Origin: Acanthaster planci
Lineage: Eukaryota; Echinodermata; Asteroidea; Valvatida; Acanthasteridae
Direction: 5' to 3'
Assembly (NCBI RefSeq): GCF_001949145.1
Contig: NW_019091392.1
Location: 99,528-145,866, forward strand
Length of the DNA stretch: 46,339 nt
Numbering within the stretch: the stretch's first letter is position 1; each line of letters begins with the position of its first letter. Made by a program: the position numbers and the translations under genes. The notes below the pieces were generated by a model that searched no databases, was not told where the DNA came from, and was given only the letters and a program-made list of their open reading frames with translations. Positions 39,070 through 46,339 of the stretch are shown here, one piece after another.

Positions 39070-42000
39070 GAATGAAACAATCACAAATCACTGATTTCTT
39101 TTGAACTTGGACAGTAGGCCAGAATGATTTTTAATTTAATCGATGTTGTACCTTCCCTTTCACAGCGTGAATTTACAAATGTGTTGCGAAATTTGCCAGT
39201 GCTTCACACTTTGCCAAACACAACTTGAAAAGAAGTAGACCGGGGCCTTAAGTTGTCTTTTTTCCCCCCCGAAGTTGTGTAGTAAGCTTAATAGAAGTAC
39301 AGTGTATACCAAATAATTGAATGAAAAACGTGGGAAACTTGCAAGGTGAAGCATTGTTAGCCGTTTATTGTTGAAACATTCCTTTTCATAATGAAAAAAT
39401 ACCTGGAAAGGGGTTTGTGAATGTAGCCAAATTTACTAGTGTTGTCAAACATGCCTAAATGAATTTTAAGTTTTCCGAGTAATTTTTGAGGTTGGATCAA
39501 TAACGAATGGCCAAAAATAAGTTCAGATACAGCATGAAAAGGAAATGTGCGAGGGAGCACATGTACATGTAATTCCTATTTTAAAACTTTTTTTACTTTT
39601 GTGAGACTGCATTTTATTTGCAACAAAATACACCACCACATGCGCGATAGAGAAGGGCTTTCCAGTATAAACAATAAACAATACCGGTAGACTGTGAGTA
39701 CAGTATCGTTTTAAATTGTCTGGACTCCTGCGTGAATCATGCAGGCCCCCAAAATACCAATGTTTAGTAGCTAGATTTTCAGGCTTGGGTGGCTTTGATT
39801 TTCACGTTATCCACCCTGGCTTGCGTGGACATTCTTTTCTTTGGAAAAAATTTTCAAGGGCACCGAATACGGTATAGGACGCCTGCTCCAATTTCCTCAG
39901 CTTGCCTTTCCATGTAACCTACGTCAGTGCATGGAAAATGATTTTCAAGTGACAGTATTTACGGTTTAATAATGTTCAGTTTCATGTTTAATTGTCACCA
40001 TTTCGTCCTGACAATAAAAGCACAATTTCGTTTGTTTACCGCTAATCATCACTGTTTACACACCACCGCTATTTAAAGTTAATCACATTACACAATGGCG
40101 ATCTTGACACTCCACTAGAAGTACTGTAAGCCTACACATACGTTCATGAAAAATGGACTGACTTGATCATGTACATGTATGTAACATGTGCAGGTGAATT
40201 ATGGATATCTGTCTTTTGAATTCAGTTTGATTATCCCAAACTATCAATATTTTCTTGGAAGGATGATCAGATGAAGTACCGCCTGTTTTGTCTGGGCTAT
40301 GTAAGGTCACTGAAGGTGCATAGCATACGATGTCAATACCGTCCGAACGGGCGTCAATACCATCTGAACGGGCATCAATATCATCCGAACAGGCTGTTTT
40401 GGCAAATGGTGTCATTAAACAGCATGAAATTTGCGCGGTAAAATCGAGCTACAGTCTATGTCTGTCAAATTTATATATTGATTTTCTGTAGATCCATATG
40501 ATCGTTTCCATGTCTTCTAATATAGCCTACCTCGATGTTTTTACCTGTGATGTACAACGTGAATATTGTTTCATCATTTTCTTTCATAAAATGTATGAAT
40601 ACTTTTCATTTCCTTCGATGATCATTGTTTCTGAATATTGTTGGTTTCCAGTGTGATTCTTCCATCAAGTTAGCTTCCACACAGCCATGATTGCCGACTA
40701 TTTTATTTGACAGCTCCACGCACGGCAGGCGCGGTCTTGTTTTCCTTTAACTATCACGGCTTACACGTATTCTCACGTGTGGACTTCCACCGTTGTTCAC
40801 TCTGCATGCAGGACGGGTGAGCTTCAGTTCGTTCATGTATAGTACGACGTCTGGGCTACCCTGAGTCTGATAGCAGATTGCTTTTTTGCAGCATTATTTC
40901 AAGTTCAAGCTGTGAAAGAGACAAGAATTTCTCCAGCAATACTGTGCTACTGCCATAGTAATTTTCATTGCAGGAAGACAATTTGTGATTAAAGCTATAT
41001 AGTTGACTTAAACGAGCTGAAGTAAATCATTCAAGAATTTTGGCAGAAGTGTATTAGGATATGAAGTGCAGGATTGTAAATGGGAATTGAAAGTGGTCAA
41101 CCTACAGTGTTATTTTTCCCAAATTAAGAAATTAATCTTCAGTTTTCATAATCGCGAATTTTCAGGAATATAAAAATTTGCCATTGTTAGCAGTTTCTGG
41201 CAATGCAAAGATTTTCTTGATTTACTTGTTCACTTTACAACATGAGATCAATTCAACTGTTTGGTACTTCCTCACCAACAATATTGTTCCTATTTTCATG
41301 TTCAGCTAAAGCGGCATTAAATGTTTTCTTTCATTTTATTTGCATTAACATGACTAACATTGTAACTAACATTGTGACCTACCACTGCCATTACACATTT
41401 CCATTTCCCCCTTCCTGCCACGTTACATGACTTTTAAATAATTCATATTTTCTTCTGCTCATTTTTGTAATTGTAATTCCCAATTAACAAAAAAATCAGA
41501 GTATTGTAATAAAGGTTTACTAATTCTTTCTGTTGGTTAAAGTCCCACTTGACCACCTGATGAAAATTTGACATCTTCGTGGTTTTGGTAAGGATCAAAA
41601 ACTAAACAAAGGTGTCAAAGGACCAGGAGACTTAACCCAACTAACATAAAGGTCCGAAACTATTAAAGCAGTGTACTCACTGAAAAAGTAAAAGAAAATC
41701 ACATCTTAAAATTTGATGGCCATTTTTTGGAACATAAAAATGTGATTTGAACATTTATAAAAGCTTAGCCTGAATAGTCGTGGTCATGTTAAATGTTGGT
41801 TCAGCCCAAGTAACATGTTTCAAAAGTAGTTTCGTCATCGAGTAGTGAAAACAACATTTAAAGAGTGAAGCAATAAATCGAGACGAATGCCAGCCATACT
41901 GCATGACTGAACATGTACGTACATGTACCACAAGGACATACTGCAACTTGGTTGTGTGCCCTGAAAAAGTCTGCACGTGTGTACATGCACAGTTCAATGA

Positions 42001-43959
42001 AGTTTTTTAACATTTCATGCGGCCCACGCGCCAGTATTGTGGACATTATTATCTTGATTTTTGCCACGTCTTTCTCCGAAATGTATAACATCTATGCCTC
42101 TAGTACCAAAAATAGCACACATAACAGCTATGCAAGTATGAATACGTGCAATGTGGAATCTGTGTTGCAGTGGATGGTGAATATAATTATTTTTGAAAAA
42201 ATACGGAACATTCACACAGAAACCACAAAGAAAAATGTAAACTAAAGGAAAATATCACCAAAAGCAATGTCGGTCTGCAGTTTACTGAATAAATTGTAAG
42301 CGGATGCGGAAATAAAAGTTAAGTTGCTTCCAAAACATACATGTAGGGGCAAGATCTAATATGTCGGATGGAAATTGTTAGTGAACGTTTAAGCAGGAGT
42401 TACATGTAGTAGTGGAAAAGTCATTTTAGGATGTTTTGGGGAGTATTGCAGCAAAGATCAACACTCGAATAAAAATACTGTTCATCGGATATTGAAAGTC
42501 CAGAACCATAACACAACAGTGAAAAACGATTGATTGCAGTTTTTAAATAGAAAATTCTAAAGACCCCATAAAATTTGTAAAATAAAAATAGTCGGCTTTT
42601 ATAAATAATCACATGAGTGTACGGGCGGGAGTGTTCAGAATTATCCAAGCCCTAAAGAGCCAGCAATGGAATCCACACTTCCACAGTATTGAATTGTACT
42701 ATCTACAACATGCTTCATCAAATCACTATCTCTAAGCATTTGTTGTTGTTGTTTTTTTAAAGGTGCAACATATTACTGCTAAGTGATCAAAAAGTGAGGT
42801 GAATTGTACATTTCTTGAACTTACGCAAATGTTCAAATTATTTTAACAACACAACCAGAGCAATGAAGTTTTCACGCACTGTAGGCCTAAGATCATAATG
42901 ATACGTTTTGACTTTCATTTACATGTGTGAAATCAGATTGTCATAATTTATTTAAAAAGATGATTGCCATCAGCATGTACTTTTTTCTTAACATCCGTCT
43001 TCAATCTTAAATATGTGATTAAAATTTGACATCGTGATTGTGGCAAGAATCACTAAAAAGGTGTCAAAGAACCAGATTAAAATAAACTGAAAGCTGATGT
43101 CAACATCTGGAACTGTTCAAGCGGTAAATTCAACTTGTACATGTACATCTTTATGTAAGATGAGATTTGTAGCTTCTCATGGTGGAGGTAGCAAGCAAAC
43201 TGGATAAATTTAGGGTAGCTCCAGGAATATACATGTACATGTATCTCTCTTTGCGTATGTGGTGCTCGAGGGTGTAGACCACTAATTCAAGTGAGAATTT
43301 CGGGCCAGCTCATTAGCATTAAAAGTGCCCCCACAGTATCTTTTGAAAAAGGAGATTATTTGGCCCCCCAAATGGTGAGTTGCCAGGATCAACTGCCCGG
43401 GTCTTTGAGCTTTCATATGCGAGCAGAATGCCTAAAAACTACGGTTAAAAATGGCCCTAATTGCTCGAGAAAATTGAGGGTTGCCACTTGAAAAATGGCT
43501 GCAATCAGACTTCGGAAAAATCATTTTTTCGGGGGTGATTTTGTCTTGTGGGAATAATTAAAAATGTAATTGGTTAACCCACAAAAAACTGAAAAGAAAT
43601 TGAAAGATTAGTGACCAGACAAGAATTTCATTTGTGTTTCAGAAATCTCAGGGATGTTGGCGTGCATTTATTGGGCCCTGAACAGTGCTGATTTTTATGC
43701 TGTTTTCAAAGGGACTTGAATTATTGGACTGTACCCTCAATGTTTTGGACAGTATGCTATGTCTGTAGGCGTCAGGAGACATGTACATGTACACAAACGG
43801 ACGTGCAGGTACTGTACTGTACATGTATCTGCAGTGTGGCATGCGCGGCCCGTCTACGGCGAGGGTTGGTCGAGCCATGGTCGAGCGTAGATGACTCAGC
43901 CGGGTTATGGTTAGTAATGCACACAACATATGAAAAGGCATGCATAATAATGATAATAA
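39070..43959. other. No gene recognised
   Basis: Mostly AT-rich unique-looking sequence with the 21-bp tandem repeat (40332-40394) and a few TACATG runs. Open frames of up to about 110 codons lack motifs and contain microsatellite peptides. Confidence 0.55.
40332..40394. repeat. Three tandem 21-bp units
   Basis: gtcaataccgtccgaacgggc, repeated with two and five changes in the second and third copies. The unit is a multiple of 3. Confidence 0.9.
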
Positions 43960-46339
43960 TAATAATTGACATATAAAGCGCCCAATCCATCAAGCTGCTC
44001 CCAGGCGCTGTACATCAGTATAAGTATAAATAAAGAAATACATAACTGAATGAATGAATAAAGAAATACTGTAAATGAAACTTACATGTACAATAGTTAA
44101 AACCAATACTAAGAAACTAAAAATGCTTGTTTAAAAAGGTGCGTCTCCAGCCTGGTCTTAAAACACTCCACATTCCTAGAATCTCTAAGTTGAACTTCAA
44201 GCTGGTTCCAGAGACGGGGGCCAGCCACACAAAACATTCTCTCGCAAGCAGAAGACAGCCTAGTTTTTGGGAGAGTAAGCCTAGACGTGTCCAATGCGGA
44301 ACTGGTGAATCGCCGGAATCCTAACATCAAGCAAATCACTTAAATAACTTGGAGCACTGTCGTGAAGACATTTGAATATCAGGAGACACACTTTAAAAAT
44401 TACCCTGTATTTTACTGGCAACCAATGTAATTGCATCAGCGCAGGAGTAGCGTGGTCAAATTTCTTGCCATTAGTGAGTAGTCTTGCTGCAGCATTCTGG
44501 ACTCTCTACAAAGGAGCAAGGGCTGATGCCAATAGACCAATTAAAACAGAGTTACAATGGTTAATGCGAGACGTAACAAGTGCATGAATAATCTGCACCG
44601 TGGCTGACTGACCCAAATAACACTTAATTTTGCTTATATTGTACAGGTGATACATTGCAGTGCGAGAGACATTCTTGATGTGGAATTGCATATTCATTTT
44701 GTTATCAAAAATCACTCCCAGAGAGTGCAGTAATATTGTGATTACCCATATCCACAACAGTCCTAGGAATTCTGCTCAACGACATATGCAATCCAATGAT
44801 AATCAGATTTGTTTTATCATCATTTAGCTTCAAAAAATTAATCGCCATTCAACATCTGATGTCGTCACAGCATTTTTCTAAAACTGACACTTGTTGCTGT
44901 ATGTCACTGGCAGTTGGCTGTGCTGACAAATACAACTGAGTGTCATCTGCATAAAAATGACAACTCAGTCCATGATGCCTAATAACATTCCCTAATGGCA
45001 ACATATACACATTGAATAAAAGTGGTCTGAGTACAGAGCCCTGGGGGACACCATACTTAAGTGTATAGGTGTCACTCATGGTTCCAACATCCAATCTACT
45101 CCGATCATCAGGCGATAAAGACCGAGTCTGAACTCTTTGTAAACGGTCTCTAAGATAAGAAGAAAACCAGTCAAAGGTATTTTGTGAGACTCCAACATGT
45201 GTCCTTAATCGCTGAAGCAAAATGTCATGATCAAGCATATCAAAAGCAGCACTTAGATCAAGAAAAACCAGAATGGAAAGTTTGCCCTCATCCATATTTT
45301 TCCAAATGTCATTTTGAATGCGGGCAAGAGCCGTTTCCGCCCCATGGTAGCGCTTATATGCTGATTGAAAAAGTTCATGTAACGTAAACCTAGTCATATG
45401 ATTAGTCAGTTGTTGCGCAACCACCTTCTCAAGAACCTTAGAGACAAATGGTAAATTGGCAACTGGCCAATAATTCTTAAGCAGCTCGGCTTGATCAGCC
45501 TTGAGGTTGCGAGATTTTGGAACTCCGACAGTAGACATCTTTAAATCATTTGGGAAAACTGCACTGTTAATGGAAGAATTAACAAGAGATGTGATTGTCG
45601 GGGGAATTTCAGGCAGACAGCATTTTAAAAGTGCAATCAGTATCAGGTCAGCACCGCAAGTCTTTGGAGGACACTTGCGTATGATTTGCTGGATCTGTGC
45701 ACAAGTGGTGGATCCTAAATTAAGCTTACATCCTTCAGGAAGGGTTGGATCTTGAATATCAAAATCTCCTTGACCCACACTACTCGTACATCGTAAGTTG
45801 CTGATCTTATCTTGAAAGAAATTAGCGAATCTATTTGCCAACTCGACCTCAGACTTATGAGTAGGAACTGACTTACGGCATAACAAATTATCAATCACAC
45901 GAAAAATCTGGTGACAATTCCCCTTGCTCTCATGGATGAAGTTTTGATAATAATGAACTTTCGCATCCTCGATCATCTTCACAATGTGATTACGTTGCAT
46001 TTTATATATCTCCCGGTCAACAGTGAGTCGAGTACATCGCCAGCGACGCTCAAGTTTTTACGATTAAATTTCTCCTTCCTAATGGTCTCAGTAAACCATG
46101 GTGTATTCGACCGTATAGTGAGAACTGTTGATTGAACAGGAGCATGCTTGTCAAGAACCAACCTTAATTCCGAATCGTGAAAAGCTGCAAACGCGTTGGG
46201 GTCGGGTAATGAAGTATCATCCAAATACATCCAGAACAGCGGATGTCTTGACGAAAATGTTCACAGTCTATGTTTTTAATCCTCCTGAATGCTACAGATC
46301 TCTGTGATCTCAAAGGCTTACTGATTTCTAAAGAACACG
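43960..46339 (-). mobile_element. Jockey/CR1-type LINE, RT and 3' end, 5' part beyond the window
   Basis: Minus strand. The main ORF 46000-44849 encodes RT: LLKNYWPVANLPFVSKVLEK, LDLSAAFDMLDHDILLQRL (catalytic Asp block), YGVPQGSVLRPLLFN and CHFYADDTQLYLS (catalytic ADD). An upstream piece in another frame (46230-45979) holds the linker TIRSNTPWFTETIRKEKFNR. Downstream pieces give thumb and tail motifs (FDNKMNMQFHIKNVSR, LVTSRINHCNSVL, MFCVAGPRLWNQL). The element ends in gcgctttatatgtcaattat plus an ATT microsatellite near 43960. Frameshifts and a stop after RT make it inactive. The canonical SVLGPLLF is SVLRPLLF here. The endonuclease is outside the window. Confidence 0.92.

Noticed and set aside
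205-46339. CRISPR arrays, operons, ribosome-binding sites and similar bacterial features
   Set aside because: The window is eukaryotic; the tandem repeats lack spacers of CRISPR type.

Overview
This is a eukaryotic, animal-type window. It has split genes with GT-AG introns, low coding density, and many decayed retrotransposons and DNA transposons. The organism looks like a marine invertebrate, judging by the transposon mix and by a small P2X7-C-terminal-like zinc gene of a kind frequent in such genomes. The species cannot be fixed from the sequence. There is one assembly gap of 802 N (13197-13998).

The backbone is one plus-strand gene, an orthologue of DCAF6 (IQWD1/NRIP, a WD40 substrate receptor of the CUL4-DDB1 ubiquitin ligase). 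Eleven exons can be read between 4897 and 34915, all in compatible phases. They give about 828 codons covering the N-terminal WD40 repeats, the basic [13 protein letters not shown] segment and a long Ser/Asp/Lys-rich disordered region. The first exon (upstream of 4897) and the C-terminal IQ/WD40 exons were not found, so the gene appears to run off both sides of what can be read. One intron (6887-8670) uses a GC donor.

Within the very large intron between 13146 and 33006 lies a second gene on the minus strand (16674-15213). It has three exons and encodes an approximately 181-residue protein with an acidic N-terminus and a Cys-rich P2X7-C-terminal-like domain.

The rest is transposon-derived. 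Before and inside the first readable DCAF6 introns there is a plus-strand LINE relic (about 958-2950), a LINE 3' tail (about 7386-7442) and a THAP zinc-finger relic (11915-12198). The big intron holds a 33-bp tandem array (17101-17298), a decayed ORF (17914-18667), ~170-bp repeats carrying TGACGTCA (19480-20360 and 22960-24760), a minus-strand Ty3/Gypsy RT-RNase H relic (21461-22960), a minus-strand piggyBac transposase relic (24979-26290) and an unexplained GC-richer block (26560-28450). Downstream of 34915 are another ~170-bp repeat patch (36190-36720), a pogo/Tigger relic (37794-39069) and a minus-strand Jockey/CR1-type LINE (43960 to the window end). Two families of non-autonomous, TTAA-flanked, piggyBac-like elements are present in two copies each (6032/20838 and 10364/31870). 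A TACATG-based palindromic microsatellite is scattered throughout.
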